Below, one piece after another: positions 35,086-44,139 of a DNA stretch of 63,299 nucleotides; positions within the stretch are counted from its first letter, which is position 1; each line of letters opens with the position of its first letter. Both the position numbers and the translations under genes were made by a program. Origin of the DNA: Caballeronia grimmiae (GTDB lineage: Bacteria > Pseudomonadota > Gammaproteobacteria > Burkholderiales > Burkholderiaceae); NCBI RefSeq assembly GCF_000698555.1, contig NZ_JFHE01000031.1, positions 1 to 63,299 on the forward strand. The letters are read 5' to 3'. The notes beneath the pieces were generated by a model. The model worked only from the letters and a program-made list of their open reading frames with translations, was not told where the DNA came from and did no database searches.

Positions 35086-36358
35086 AGTATTTACCCTTCG
35101 CAGTGAAATGCACCCCGGTACCGTCCTCTTTCAACTCGACGTCGAGGGTGTCCAGTGCCATGTTGTCTGGCAGGCGCGCGAGGAGCGCGCTTTGCCATTT
35201 GTATCCGTCGATCTGCCACGTGCCGCGCTGCACGAGCGGCCCCTGCACTTCGCCAGCCATCGGCTGTCGCGGAAGAAGGCGCTCGGCGGGCTTGATATCG
35301 ACGACGTAGCCGTGGCTATCGAGCGTGTCCGGCTTGGTAGAGAGCTTTTGTGGGTCGGTTTGCAAGGCCTTAATGAGCGCCTGCTGAGTCGGCCACGTCT
35401 TTTGTTCCGCGAGCGCTACGCGTTCCGCTACGGTGACTTCCGGCCCGCGCGCGGTCAGATGCCAACCGTCGGGATTGAAGACGACCGGACGCAGCGACTC
35501 CGGCACGCGTGCGTCAAACTCCTTGAACGTGCCGCCCTGTCGCTTGTAGGTCGCGATGCAGGGACCCGCGATCGAGCAGGACGCTTTCTGAAACTGCCAT
35601 CCCGCAACGTTCGTTTCCTGTGCGCCGAAACTAGCCAGTAGCTTCGGGGCAAGCTGGCTCGCGAGCGGAGCGGGCGCGGCAAGCGTTCGCATTACGGCCG
35701 ACTGGTACTCCTGCATGAACGTCGGTGGTGGGGCCGGCGGCGGAGGCGGCGGGTTCAGTACGTCAATCAATTGCTTGCCGCCGAAGAACACCGCCGCAAG
35801 GATGACCAGCAACGGCACGGTCGTCGGCACGGCGACCGGGATCTTCTTGATGAGGCCGACCTTGCGTGCGACGATCAGCTCCCGTAGATCGAACACCTCA
35901 TCGACCGCATGGAGCTGCGCACCGTGACCGAGCGTCGCGAGTTCGAGCCCCGCCTTCGCACAGGTGTCCTCGATCGCTTCGCGCTTGTCGGCGAGCGCGT
36001 TAAGCGCGACTGCCTCGTCAAGCGCAACGGCGCCGCGTTGCACCAGCACCAGATGCACGAGTTCATCGTTCTGAATGAGCACAAGCACGGCGGGCCGGCG
36101 CCAGACGCGCTCCAGCGAAGCGATGCGCGCGGCGGCGGAATAGAGCTTCCCCCCCTTGCGCTGCACTGGCTCGATCTCGCAGAAGCCGACAATGGTCTCG
36201 CCCTTCGACTTGAACTCGGCGTAGTGCGTCGCGCCGGTCTCCTCGACGTAATGGCGGCGCTCGGCGCGGGCACCCTTGGCGGAGTAGGCGCGCCAGTCCA
36301 GTCCGAAGACGAGCTTCGCGCCCTTTTCTCCCGGTATGGATTCGAAGTGCATAGGCAT
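35072..36358 (-). CDS. pilO: Type IVB pilin accessory protein PilO
   Basis: A 428-aa inner-membrane protein. The cytoplasmic N-terminal ~170 residues include an actin-like/PilM-type fold (RAVLVLIQNDELVHLVLVQR). One transmembrane segment (PTTVPLLVILAAVFFGGKQL, about residue 185) is followed by a large periplasmic domain. It overlaps pilP and lies 13 bp after pilN, a typical tight pil operon. Confidence 0.82.
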   Translation of the reverse strand: MPMHFESIPGEKGAKLVFGLDWRAYSAKGARAERRHYVEETGATHYAEFKSKGETIVGFCEIEPVQRKGGKLYSAAARIASLERVWRRPAVLVLIQNDELVHLVLVQRGAVALDEAVALNALADKREAIEDTCAKAGLELATLGHGAQLHAVDEVFDLRELIVARKVGLIKKIPVAVPTTVPLLVILAAVFFGGKQLIDVLNPPPPPPAPPPTFMQEYQSAVMRTLAAPAPLASQLAPKLLASFGAQETNVAGWQFQKASCSIAGPCIATYKRQGGTFKEFDARVPESLRPVVFNPDGWHLTARGPEVTVAERVALAEQKTWPTQQALIKALQTDPQKLSTKPDTLDSHGYVVDIKPAERLLPRQPMAGEVQGPLVQRGTWQIDGYKWQSALLARLPDNMALDTLDVELKEDGTGVHFTAKGKYYVLN

Positions 36359-36371
36359 GCTTACCCCGCGC

Positions 36372-38000
36372 TCACATCGACGGGACGACGGTTGCCGTCA
36401 GCATGATCACCTGGAACGTACGACCCTTATTCCACGCGCCCGAGAGACCACCGATGCCGTTGTTGCTGCTGCCGTCATAGCGATTGCCGACCGCGCCGTA
36501 CAGCACAACCGTCTGCCCGTCTGACAGCGCAATGGTCTGGTCGTCCTTGTTGCCGATGATGTCGGGCAACTGGATCTGCTGCAGCGTGTCGCCCGAACCG
36601 GTGCTGATGGTCGTGAACGGACCATTCAGCTTCGAGCTATCGCTCCAGTAAGAAAGGATGATCTGGTTATGGTCGTTGACCGACGGCAGGATGTTCACGA
36701 AGTCACCGACCGTCACAGATCCGGGTTGCAGACCCGGCACGCCGGCAGTACCACCCGAAATCGAACCGAGGCTAGGCGTCGTTGCGGCGAGGTAGCCCTT
36801 CGTCTCGAAGGAGCCGATTGAAACCGGCAAGCCATTGAGCGTCATCTTCGTCTGGGTGTTGTCCTGAACCGTTTTGCCGAAGGCGTTCAGGCCGCTGATG
36901 ACTGCGTTGGTGCCTTCCATGGGCGAACCCGGCTTCAAGACGGACAAGCCCACGGTGCCGCCAATCGCGGTTGCCAACGATGTGGGCGAAGCAACCGTGA
37001 TGGCATAGCGCTTCAGCCCGTCCGAAATGCGATTGAACACGATGTCTGCGCTGACACCCGCTTGCGACGAGTTGCTCAGATCGACTTGAAGAGTACGTAC
37101 CCGCAGCGCGATCTGACGCGTTGAGATGGCGTTCTCGCGCGCGAGCAATGCGCCCATGCGATCGACGGCTTCCTTGGTGTCGTGAACCATCACCAGGCGG
37201 CTGTGTGGATTGACCACGACTTCACCGAGCGGCGACTTCAGCTTCTCCAACTCCGACTGGATGATCGCAATTTGGTCAAATGTGCCGTCGCGCCCTGTGG
37301 ACGTGATTGAGGAAAACGAACCAGTATTGCCCGACGTGCCGCCCGTGGTGCCGCCGGACGCCTGGTTGCCGGTCGAGGTATCCGTACCCTTCGACATCGT
37401 GGACTTGATGGACACCTTGCCCGGGATCGCCGCGATCGTGAACGTCTTGGTGACGAACCGGCTGATCGAAATTGTGCTGCCATCGAACGTCCAGTCGAGG
37501 CCGAGGTTTTCCGTTACGCCACGCAGATACGCGCCGACCTTGCAGTTACACGCCTGCGCATAACCCGGCTCGACATTGGACTTCGCCATCGCTTGCTGCG
37601 GCATCGGGGCACCCTGCCCGCCCGCACCGTTCGTTCTGGGAATCAAGGCGTCGCGCGGAATGAAGACGTCCGGGCTCAGATGCACCGGATAACCGGTAGC
37701 GGTGGAAACCAGCGTGGCGATTCTGGACAGCGGCAGGTTGCCCGGAAAGACAACCGACTTTTCGCGGAAGACCGCGGGGAGCGTGGCTTCATAGGCGACC
37801 GGCACCAATCGGTCGCCGAGGAACGCGGTCGGCACTTCTTCAACAAGCGACATCGACTCCGGGCCATTGCCCATCGCGCGCGTAGCTTCCGCGTTGGTCG
37901 CGTCATAGGCACGATTCACATCGGATTGCGACACGGCGCAGCCAGTCAGCGATGCAGCCACGAGAATGGCAACGGCAGATTTGATTTTCGTGAGGCGCAT
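36372..38000 (-). CDS. pilN: Type IVB pilus secretin lipoprotein PilN
   Basis: A 542-aa outer-membrane secretin. The lipoprotein signal ends LTGC (residue 21). N-domains follow, including FPGNLPLSRIATLVSTATGY. A Ser/Thr/Gly-rich insert around residue 205-235 precedes the secretin pore domain (NPHSRLVMVHDTKEAVDRMG, then IALRVRTLQVDLSNSSQ, then VTVGDFVNILPSVNDHNQII). It forms the gated channel through which the pilus exits. Length fits the family. Confidence 0.92.
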   Translation of the reverse strand: MRLTKIKSAVAILVAASLTGCAVSQSDVNRAYDATNAEATRAMGNGPESMSLVEEVPTAFLGDRLVPVAYEATLPAVFREKSVVFPGNLPLSRIATLVSTATGYPVHLSPDVFIPRDALIPRTNGAGGQGAPMPQQAMAKSNVEPGYAQACNCKVGAYLRGVTENLGLDWTFDGSTISISRFVTKTFTIAAIPGKVSIKSTMSKGTDTSTGNQASGGTTGGTSGNTGSFSSITSTGRDGTFDQIAIIQSELEKLKSPLGEVVVNPHSRLVMVHDTKEAVDRMGALLARENAISTRQIALRVRTLQVDLSNSSQAGVSADIVFNRISDGLKRYAITVASPTSLATAIGGTVGLSVLKPGSPMEGTNAVISGLNAFGKTVQDNTQTKMTLNGLPVSIGSFETKGYLAATTPSLGSISGGTAGVPGLQPGSVTVGDFVNILPSVNDHNQIILSYWSDSSKLNGPFTTISTGSGDTLQQIQLPDIIGNKDDQTIALSDGQTVVLYGAVGNRYDGSSNNGIGGLSGAWNKGRTFQVIMLTATVVPSM

Positions 38001-38005
38001 GGCGG

Positions 38006-38665
38006 TTACTCTTGGCAGTTGGCTGCGCGTGCGACGACGCGGATTACGTTATTGGTGTGCTTGCAGACGCGCGTGGGCGTGCGCATGTGATTGGTCGCTT
38101 GCATCACTTGCGTGAGCACCGACTTGAAGTCGCCCGAGAACGTCGCGTTGAATTCCAGCGGCAGGTCGTCATCGATCTTCCAGGCGAGTTGCCAGCCCTG
38201 CTGCTGCAGCCAGCGATCGAGTGCGTTGCGCATGTTGATGTCCTGCGGCGTGATCGAGAAGGACAGGACTCCACCGGGCACCGTTGCGACACCTTGCGAC
38301 GGCACAACGACCGGGGCGACGTCCATCGAGCCGACAGGCGACGGCGCGGCCGCACCCGGCAGCGCGCAAGGCGCAGCGCCACCGATCGCTGCCTTGAGCG
38401 CCGCAGGAGAGGCAGGAGCAGCGGGAGCAACAGGTGCCGAAACAGAAACGTGCGCAGCAGGTGCCACCATCGCCAACTGAGCGACAGGCGCCTTCGCGGC
38501 AGGCGCGGACAGCAGTTGCCAGCCGTCACCGGGCGGCGGCGCAAGGCGAGACCGGTCTGGGTCCGCAGCTGCAAGAGCCGAGACGGTCGTGAGAGCCAGA
38601 CACGCGAACAAGTGGGCCACCATGCGCGCGGTGCGATGCGTTTGAAGAGAGAAGATAGGCGTCAT
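38006..38665 (-). CDS. TcpQ-like pilus protein (PilL-type C-terminal domain)
   Basis: A 219-aa secreted protein with a signal peptide, an Ala/Pro-rich linker and a C-terminal TcpQ-like domain (ITPQDINMRNALDRWLQQQG, then WQLAWKIDDDLPLEFNATF, then LTQVMQA). In Tcp and R64 pili this domain assists secretin assembly; PilL of R64 carries it at its C-terminus. The start at 38665 begins MTPIFSLQTHRTARMVAHLF, giving a proper export signal. It lies 5 bp before pilN. Confidence 0.72.
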   Translation of the reverse strand: MTPIFSLQTHRTARMVAHLFACLALTTVSALAAADPDRSRLAPPPGDGWQLLSAPAAKAPVAQLAMVAPAAHVSVSAPVAPAAPASPAALKAAIGGAAPCALPGAAAPSPVGSMDVAPVVVPSQGVATVPGGVLSFSITPQDINMRNALDRWLQQQGWQLAWKIDDDLPLEFNATFSGDFKSVLTQVMQATNHMRTPTRVCKHTNNVIRVVARAANCQE

Positions 38666-38670
38666 GCTGG

Positions 38671-39093
38671 TCAGTTCGCGCGTTGCAAGCGGCGGTAAAT
38701 GTTGTTGGCGTAGATGAGTTGTTTGTTCGACGAGACTGCGTTGTAGGCACCGACCGCTTTCCATGTCGGACCAAATTGCTTGATGTTCGAAGCCAGGATC
38801 CACGTCCCCACGTAGGCGTTCACGCAGGCGTCGAACAGGTGTTGACGGGTGATGCCGAAGCGGCCCAATTTCGGAAGCCATGAGGAGTTGATTTGCATCA
38901 ACCCAATGTCCTCGCTTCCATCGGTATTGCGACTGGTCACATACGGACGCATCCCCGACTCTTGCTGGGCGATGGCGCGTACTACCTGCACGCTGACGCG
39001 GTGATAGCGGGCGGCATCGTCAAGACAATCGGCACGCGCATGCAAGGAAACGGCTGCTAGGAGCAGCGTCGATAATTGAAGCGTTCGGTTCAT
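38671..39093 (-). CDS. pilT: Lytic transglycosylase, PilT/VirB1 type
   Basis: A 140-aa periplasmic SLT-family muramidase with a signal peptide ending HARA. The catalytic Glu lies in RAIAQQESGMRPY, followed by DIGLMQINSSWLPKL and YNA-type motifs (VGAYNAVSS). It opens peptidoglycan for the pilus. It overlaps the preceding gene by 4 bp. Named after R64 PilT (not the unrelated retraction ATPase). Confidence 0.88.
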   Translation of the reverse strand: MNRTLQLSTLLLAAVSLHARADCLDDAARYHRVSVQVVRAIAQQESGMRPYVTSRNTDGSEDIGLMQINSSWLPKLGRFGITRQHLFDACVNAYVGTWILASNIKQFGPTWKAVGAYNAVSSNKQLIYANNIYRRLQRAN

Positions 39094-40352
39094 GACGCTG
39101 GCCGATCAAAGAACCGCACATCGTGTTTGCGCAGGACATTGACGACGTTCCCGTCGGCATTGACGATGAACTGGTCGGCCGTGCCGTCGAATTTGTAGTA
39201 GCGGCCCTTCTGTTCGCCCGAGCCCATGTGCGCCACGTCAGCGACCGTCACCTTGCCGACGGTGTCCGCGAACTTGAAGAACGTCGAGCCGTTCTCATCG
39301 AACACGCTTTGCAGAGCGGCCTTGTTGGCGGTGTCGAACTCATAGACGGTTCCGGCGACACGGGCCAGTTCAACCTTGTCGGTGCCGTTAGAGATCGTGA
39401 AACGCTCAGCGCGGTTGAATGTCACGACCCCGGTCGCGTCATCCCACTTCGGACGCAGCGACTTGCCGTCTTGGCCGGTTACCTTGAGCTCCGCAGCGGG
39501 CTTCGCCGAAAACTTAATTTGAATATGGCTATCGTCACCGTCGCGGATCGCCACGGCGCCTAGCTTGGCGGCCAGGACGGACCCCGATGCAGCGGCCGCG
39601 TCGGCGTCGGCTTTCTTTGCGATATCTGCGATCGGGTCCGCACCGGGAGTCACGCTCGACGACGCGGCAACAGGACTTCCCGCGACCTGCGACACCGGCG
39701 CAACGTAGTTGACGGCCACCGACTGCGGAGCCGAGCGGCGAAGTGTTACATGGTGAGAGTTGAAATCGACGTCGGCGTACAGGTCGGACGCGGCCACCAG
39801 GCGGTCGAGCGATTGCATCCAGTTCTCGCCATCGCGCGTGCCGAAGCTCGTCGAGGCCGTCAGGTCAATGTCCTTCTGTGCCGATCCCGTCCAACCCTGC
39901 GGCACCAGCGCTTTGACCAGTTGCGCGAGTGGCAGCGTGGCGTTCAAAGGCCGCGTACTTTCGAGGCTGCTGCGCGGCCCGATGAGCGCGAGGCGGCCCG
40001 AGAAGCCAGAAAAACCGGAGGGCGTGTCGCTGCGCGCCTTATCGCCGATCAAGCGGTTCGCCTTTTTCCAATACGCGGTGGCGCTCGAGCCGCCCGCCGA
40101 GTAACGGATGACCTCGGGCGTGCCCGGCACGACGATGTACGGTCCCTGACTGTGGCCACCGTCCACGCGCAGCGATTGACCGGCACGCGGTTGGAAGTAG
40201 GTGTCGTTGCCATCGTTGAAGACGAGTGCCGGTCGCTCAAGCACATTTCCCGCGATCTCATAGTCAAAGTCGAGCGGGTCGGTGCCAGCGGCCGCTGCAT
40301 TGAGCGTGACTGCGGCAAGCGCGATGGTGAGAAGAGAGAGCGTGTGCTTCAT
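39090..40352 (-). CDS. Chimeric VirB9/CagX-like and TcpQ-like periplasmic protein
   Basis: A 420-aa secreted protein (signal peptide MKHTLSLLTIALAAVTLNAA). Three modules can be seen. The first is an N-terminal beta domain with a VirB9/CagX look (PALVFNDGNDTYFQPRAGQS, then PEVIRYS). The second is a middle TcpQ/PilL-like segment (LPLAQLVKALVPQGWTG, then ENWMQSLDRLVAASDLYADV). The third, after an Ala/Asp-rich linker, is a C-terminal second CagX-like domain (YEFDTANKAALQSVFDENGS, then TFFKFADT, then FIVNADGNVVNVLRKHD). It overlaps genes on both sides by 4 bp. Such a hybrid would bridge the pilus secretin and the VirB-type core. Confidence 0.55.
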   Translation of the reverse strand: MKHTLSLLTIALAAVTLNAAAAGTDPLDFDYEIAGNVLERPALVFNDGNDTYFQPRAGQSLRVDGGHSQGPYIVVPGTPEVIRYSAGGSSATAYWKKANRLIGDKARSDTPSGFSGFSGRLALIGPRSSLESTRPLNATLPLAQLVKALVPQGWTGSAQKDIDLTASTSFGTRDGENWMQSLDRLVAASDLYADVDFNSHHVTLRRSAPQSVAVNYVAPVSQVAGSPVAASSSVTPGADPIADIAKKADADAAAASGSVLAAKLGAVAIRDGDDSHIQIKFSAKPAAELKVTGQDGKSLRPKWDDATGVVTFNRAERFTISNGTDKVELARVAGTVYEFDTANKAALQSVFDENGSTFFKFADTVGKVTVADVAHMGSGEQKGRYYKFDGTADQFIVNADGNVVNVLRKHDVRFFDRPAS

Positions 40353-41149
40353 AGACCGCGTTCGATTTGATAGAGGTGCTTCACGAAGCGCGCGAGGTAT
40401 TCGCGGCCCGGGGCAGGATTGGCGCTGTGGTAGTACGCGACGGCCTTTACGGCGGAGTGCGTGAGGCGGTAGTTCTCGTTGAGGATGTCTTCGGCGACGC
40501 GGATGTTGGTCGCCGGCGCAAGGGCATCCCAGGCACTCGCGAAACGCTTGCCGTGGTATCCCCAGTTCACTTGCATGATGCCGACGTCGAAGTTCGACCG
40601 GCCGTTGCTGGTCAAATAGCGGACCGCGCGATACGCGTCTTCGCGGGTGCGAAAGAAGAACCCGCGACCCGCAACATTCAACGTCCACGGCCATGCACGA
40701 CCGTTGTATGCGGACTCATTAAGTGCGATACCAGCGAGAATCTTCGGATCGACCGACGTATGCATCGCGTCGAACGGCGCCTGAGCGGATGCGCACGACC
40801 AGCCGCCCCGCCGCTCCGTGATGCTCGCTTGAGCGTCGTCGGTAAGGGTCGCGGGGCGCAGCCAGCCCGCCTTCACGAACAGGCTTTCGACGCTGACAGG
40901 TGATCCGTCGATGCTCAGCGCAACACCGCTAGCCGTAGACTCAACCGATTGGCCTTCAAATCGGTTAGCCCACGCCAGAAACGGCTTCAGCCCACACGCA
41001 TACACCGGCTCGCCGGGCAACTCGACGATCGCGCGCTTCACGCCGTCATCGATCACGATGCGCGTGGGGCTGATGATTGAATCGATGGTCGCCGCATTTG
41101 CGCCGAACGCGATCATCGAAAGGCAGGCAGCCGCCAACGCCTTAGTCAT
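40349..41149 (-). CDS. Lytic transglycosylase with N-terminal SNase-like region
   Basis: A 266-aa exported protein with a signal peptide ending GANA. Residues ~20-110 (ISPTRIVIDDGVKRAIVELP, then ALSIDGSPVSVESLFVKAGW, then AQASITERRGGWS) have the strand order of staphylococcal-nuclease folds but lack obvious catalytic Arg/Asp/Glu, so they may be a binding domain. Residues ~115-266 are an SLT/VirB1 muramidase (LAGIALNESAYNGR, then DVGIMQVNWGYHGK, then AYYHSANPAPGREY). It is a second transglycosylase in the same operon. It overlaps virB10 by 8 bp and the downstream gene by 4 bp. Confidence 0.75.
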   Translation of the reverse strand: MTKALAAACLSMIAFGANAATIDSIISPTRIVIDDGVKRAIVELPGEPVYACGLKPFLAWANRFEGQSVESTASGVALSIDGSPVSVESLFVKAGWLRPATLTDDAQASITERRGGWSCASAQAPFDAMHTSVDPKILAGIALNESAYNGRAWPWTLNVAGRGFFFRTREDAYRAVRYLTSNGRSNFDVGIMQVNWGYHGKRFASAWDALAPATNIRVAEDILNENYRLTHSAVKAVAYYHSANPAPGREYLARFVKHLYQIERGL

Positions 41150-42392
41150 GGTACGGCTCCATGACGATGTCCTGCGTGACCTGCACCAGGAACTTCTGGC
41201 CCGGCTCAACGGTGATGGTCGGCGGGATATTCTGGTTGCGCTGCATGACGGTCTGGGCCGTCGCCGCCGCGACCTGCCCCGCCGTGTCACCATAAGTGGT
41301 GACGCCGTTCGGCGTCGCGGTCGTCGCCGTCTGGGAGCTGCTGTCGAACGCCTTGAGCAAAATCGCCGTAATGAAGCCCGCGCCGAAGATTTTCAGGAAG
41401 TGGTTGTTCACGTCGCCCGAGAATCCGGCGTAGCCGTTCTGGTCCGCACCCTGCATGCCGTTGAGCGGCACGCTCTTGCCGTTGGGCAGACGGAGACTCG
41501 TCGAAGCGACCAGCAGGCGCTCCTGGCCGACTTTGACGTCCGCGCTGTACATGCCATTGATGAACGCGCCCTTCGGAATCATCAAGCAGTCGCCGCGCAG
41601 GCTGTCATACACATCCTCGTCCACCATCAACGCCACGCGGCCCGGCTTGTCCGAGTTCAGCCCCTCCACCGTCTTGACGTGGATGACGTGCGGCGGCGTC
41701 AACGTGCAACCCGTCGACCGCCCGTTGAAAGTTGTCCGTTCGATGCCGCCGCGCGAGCCCGCATCGCGCAGGAAGGCGCGGTCGCGGTCTTCCGGTGCTT
41801 GTCCCTGCTTCGCCAAGGCGATCGCCATCGCATCGGGGGTGTTGGCTCCCGCAGCATTACGGGCAGCCCGTACCTCATCCAACGAAGGGACGCCAGCGGG
41901 CAGTACGCCCGTCGCCGAGTTCGCCGAACGCGACGCGCCTGCCTGTTTGAAAATGGAAGACGTATAGATTGCGTCTTGCGCCGCTTGGCGGGAAAGCTCG
42001 CGCGTGTCCGTGCCCGAGCCTGCGACTTCTTCCTTGAAGTCCGCACCGGTCAGCATCGGTTTGATGGCGGGCTTCGGCGCCGCTGCTTCAGACGCTGCGC
42101 GAGCGGCAGCCTCCGACGCCGCTGCTTCGCGCTGCTGACGGATCATCTGGTCGATGTCGTTGTTGTTCGCGGCCGCAGGCGCTTCCGTACTCGACTTCAG
42201 TGCGCTCGCCCTCTTAATGCGCGCCTCTTCGTCGGCTTTGTTCGTCGCCTGTAACTGATAGTAGAAGCCAAGGCCTCCGATGACGACAGCCGCCAGAATG
42301 CCGATGCTCATGATCGCATTGCGCGGCGTCTTGCCTTTGACGAGTGCTTCTTGCTCCGCGCTGGGCGTAGCCGAGTCCGGTTTCTTCGCCAC
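41142..42392 (-). CDS. virB10: VirB10-like T4SS core protein
   Basis: A 416-aa TrbI/VirB10 family protein: a short cytoplasmic N-terminus, one transmembrane helix (MSIGILAAVVIGGLGFYYQL), an Ala/Glu-rich periplasmic linker, then the beta-barrel domain (GCTLTPPHVIHVKTVEGLNS, then GRVALMVDEDVYDSL, then PKGAFINGMY, then RLLVASTSLRLPNG). It spans both membranes and forms the outer pore ring. No ATG is available at the right place; a GTG at 42392 (VAKKPDSATP) directly after virB9 is chosen, with TTG at 42398 as an alternative. Confidence 0.88.
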   Translation of the reverse strand: MAKKPDSATPSAEQEALVKGKTPRNAIMSIGILAAVVIGGLGFYYQLQATNKADEEARIKRASALKSSTEAPAAANNNDIDQMIRQQREAAASEAAARAASEAAAPKPAIKPMLTGADFKEEVAGSGTDTRELSRQAAQDAIYTSSIFKQAGASRSANSATGVLPAGVPSLDEVRAARNAAGANTPDAMAIALAKQGQAPEDRDRAFLRDAGSRGGIERTTFNGRSTGCTLTPPHVIHVKTVEGLNSDKPGRVALMVDEDVYDSLRGDCLMIPKGAFINGMYSADVKVGQERLLVASTSLRLPNGKSVPLNGMQGADQNGYAGFSGDVNNHFLKIFGAGFITAILLKAFDSSSQTATTATPNGVTTYGDTAGQVAAATAQTVMQRNQNIPPTITVEPGQKFLVQVTQDIVMEPYHD

Positions 42393-42394
42393 GA

Positions 42395-43267
42395 TCAAAA
42401 CACCCCGAAAAGGCGGCGGCGGCCGCGCGTCACCGTGACCTCGTCCTTGCCGGAACGCAGGACGATCTCGTCGGCCAGACGCTGCAGGACGAGGAAGTCT
42501 CCGCGGCGGATGAAGTTCGCGACGACGCGATCGCCGTGGTCGAGAATGAACGGAACCGGCCACTCTTGTGCCTTCGCCGGCATGCGCATCCAGACTGCAT
42601 GGCCGTCGTCGAAGACGGTCTCCGGCGTGAACTCAGCGCGGCCATCGACGCTGTAGTCCCAGTTAAGCTTGTCCGGCGCCACACTGATGCTTCCCGAATC
42701 GGCACCGCCGCGAGCACCATTCGTCGTCGCGTCGTCGCGTGCGCTGACGCGGGCCATCGGCGCGCGCGGGTATTGGAAGCGCACGGTCTGATAGAACATC
42801 CCGCCCGCCGGCGAAGCGATAAGCGTGAAGTCGTACTCGCGCAGATTCGTCGTCAGATGCAGCGTGTTGACGAGATCGGCCTTGTGCGGCTTGATGAACA
42901 CGTGGTTCATCTTGTCGTCGTCGATCTCCCACTGGACGCTGTCGCCCATCGCCGGGTCAGCAATCAGCTTCTCGCCCTTTTCCAGTTCGATCGTCGTCAG
43001 CTTGATCGGTGCGGTCAGCACGCGGTAGATCTGGTCGCGGCTGTACGGGAAGACGCCGATGCGCGCATCGCCCCGCATCGTCAAAGGATCAGCGCCGCCG
43101 TTGAACGGATTGATCGGGCTCATCGGGTCGCCTGCGACCATCGCGGCATTAAAAGCCGAGTCGCTTGCAGCTTTCTTCGCTACAGCGGGTTGAGCAAGGA
43201 ACGCTGCGCACGCAGCGAGAACGCACATGCCGATGACCGGCCGTTTATGGATAATGGTTGCGGTCAT
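42395..43267 (-). CDS. virB9: VirB9-like T4SS core protein
   Basis: A 290-aa VirB9/CagX/TrbG family periplasmic protein. A signal peptide ends at QPAVA. The N-terminal beta domain (PLTMRGDARIGVFPYSRDQI, then YRVLTAPIKLTTIELEKGEK) is typical, and a C-terminal domain contains LNWDYSVDGRAEFTPETVFD and DGHAVWMRMP. The HLTTNLREYDFTLIA strand is a VirB9 hallmark. It forms the outer-membrane core complex with VirB10. Confidence 0.9.
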   Translation of the reverse strand: MTATIIHKRPVIGMCVLAACAAFLAQPAVAKKAASDSAFNAAMVAGDPMSPINPFNGGADPLTMRGDARIGVFPYSRDQIYRVLTAPIKLTTIELEKGEKLIADPAMGDSVQWEIDDDKMNHVFIKPHKADLVNTLHLTTNLREYDFTLIASPAGGMFYQTVRFQYPRAPMARVSARDDATTNGARGGADSGSISVAPDKLNWDYSVDGRAEFTPETVFDDGHAVWMRMPAKAQEWPVPFILDHGDRVVANFIRRGDFLVLQRLADEIVLRSGKDEVTVTRGRRRLFGVF

Positions 43268-43269
43268 GC

Positions 43270-43974
43270 TTATGCGGTCCGCTCTAGGCGGAAAAACGGA
43301 ATGAAGATGCCGAAGGGGTTCGTCGTCAGCGCCTGCTCAGCAGTGGGCGCAACGATCTGATAGCGCAGCGTGAGCGCGTATGACTTCACGTCGGGCTTAC
43401 CCGTGGCGCCGGCCTGCGACGTCGTAGTCGTGAACTCGACAAGTACCGTCGAGTCTTCGAGCAAGGCGATGTTGCGGACGTCGACTTCGCGGATCAGCTT
43501 CGGGTTGGCAGTTATCTGCTGGAACGGGGTGTCGGCCTTTAACCAGTCGCGGAACTGACCGGCTGCCGCGCCGATCATCTGCGCCTTCACCGCGTTGATG
43601 TTTGCGGTCATGCGCGAAGTCTCGAGGCGGTCCGACAACACCGGCTCGATCGTGAACCAACGAACCGCCATATCTTTGACGGTCGTCCGCACAGCTTGCG
43701 AGTCTGGCTTGTAGGCAACGAGCTCGGTCACGATCGGGTGCCCGCCCGTATCGGCAGACACGCCAACGACACGAGTGACCGAGGGCGGCGGTTGCCGCGT
43801 CCATACCGCGCCGATGGCAATCACGGCAAGGCCGAACGAGATCAGCATCCAGCGATTAGCTTCGAGCTTTAGCTTGGTGCTTGTCTCGAAGATCACTTGG
43901 CTCGGATCTTCCTCCGCGTACATGCCTGGGGCCGTAGACAGCGCGGCCCGACGCTTGTTTTTGAAAAGACGCAT
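43270..43974 (-). CDS. virB8: VirB8-like T4SS inner-membrane protein
   Basis: A 234-aa bitopic protein: a cytoplasmic basic N-terminus, one membrane helix (RWMLISFGLAVIAIGAVW, about residues 38-55) and a periplasmic NTF2-like VirB8 domain (VRWFTIEPVLSDRLETSRMT, then EVDVRNIALLEDSTVLVEFT, then YALTLRYQIV). It is the first gene of the leftward operon that ends at 28271. The right inverted recombination site begins 166 bp upstream of its start, so the operon promoter lies next to or inside that site. Confidence 0.87.
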   Translation of the reverse strand: MRLFKNKRRAALSTAPGMYAEEDPSQVIFETSTKLKLEANRWMLISFGLAVIAIGAVWTRQPPPSVTRVVGVSADTGGHPIVTELVAYKPDSQAVRTTVKDMAVRWFTIEPVLSDRLETSRMTANINAVKAQMIGAAAGQFRDWLKADTPFQQITANPKLIREVDVRNIALLEDSTVLVEFTTTTSQAGATGKPDVKSYALTLRYQIVAPTAEQALTTNPFGIFIPFFRLERTA

Positions 43975-44139
43975 GGCAACCCTTTATGAATGGTCACCAT
44001 TGGAACAGCACGAGCGTCCTCTGTTTTTTCGAAAGGAGGTCAATTTCGCGCGCCATTTCCATGGTCTAGCGCACACTTGACCTCAAGAGCGTGAGGGACC
44101 AGCACGCAAATCGCCCTTGACGCGACGTTTCATAATACG

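Noticed and set aside
40911..42254. Plus-strand open frame of 447 codons opposite virB10
   Set aside because: The opposite strand encodes a convincing VirB10; the antisense product is Arg/His/Val-rich and has no ribosome site.
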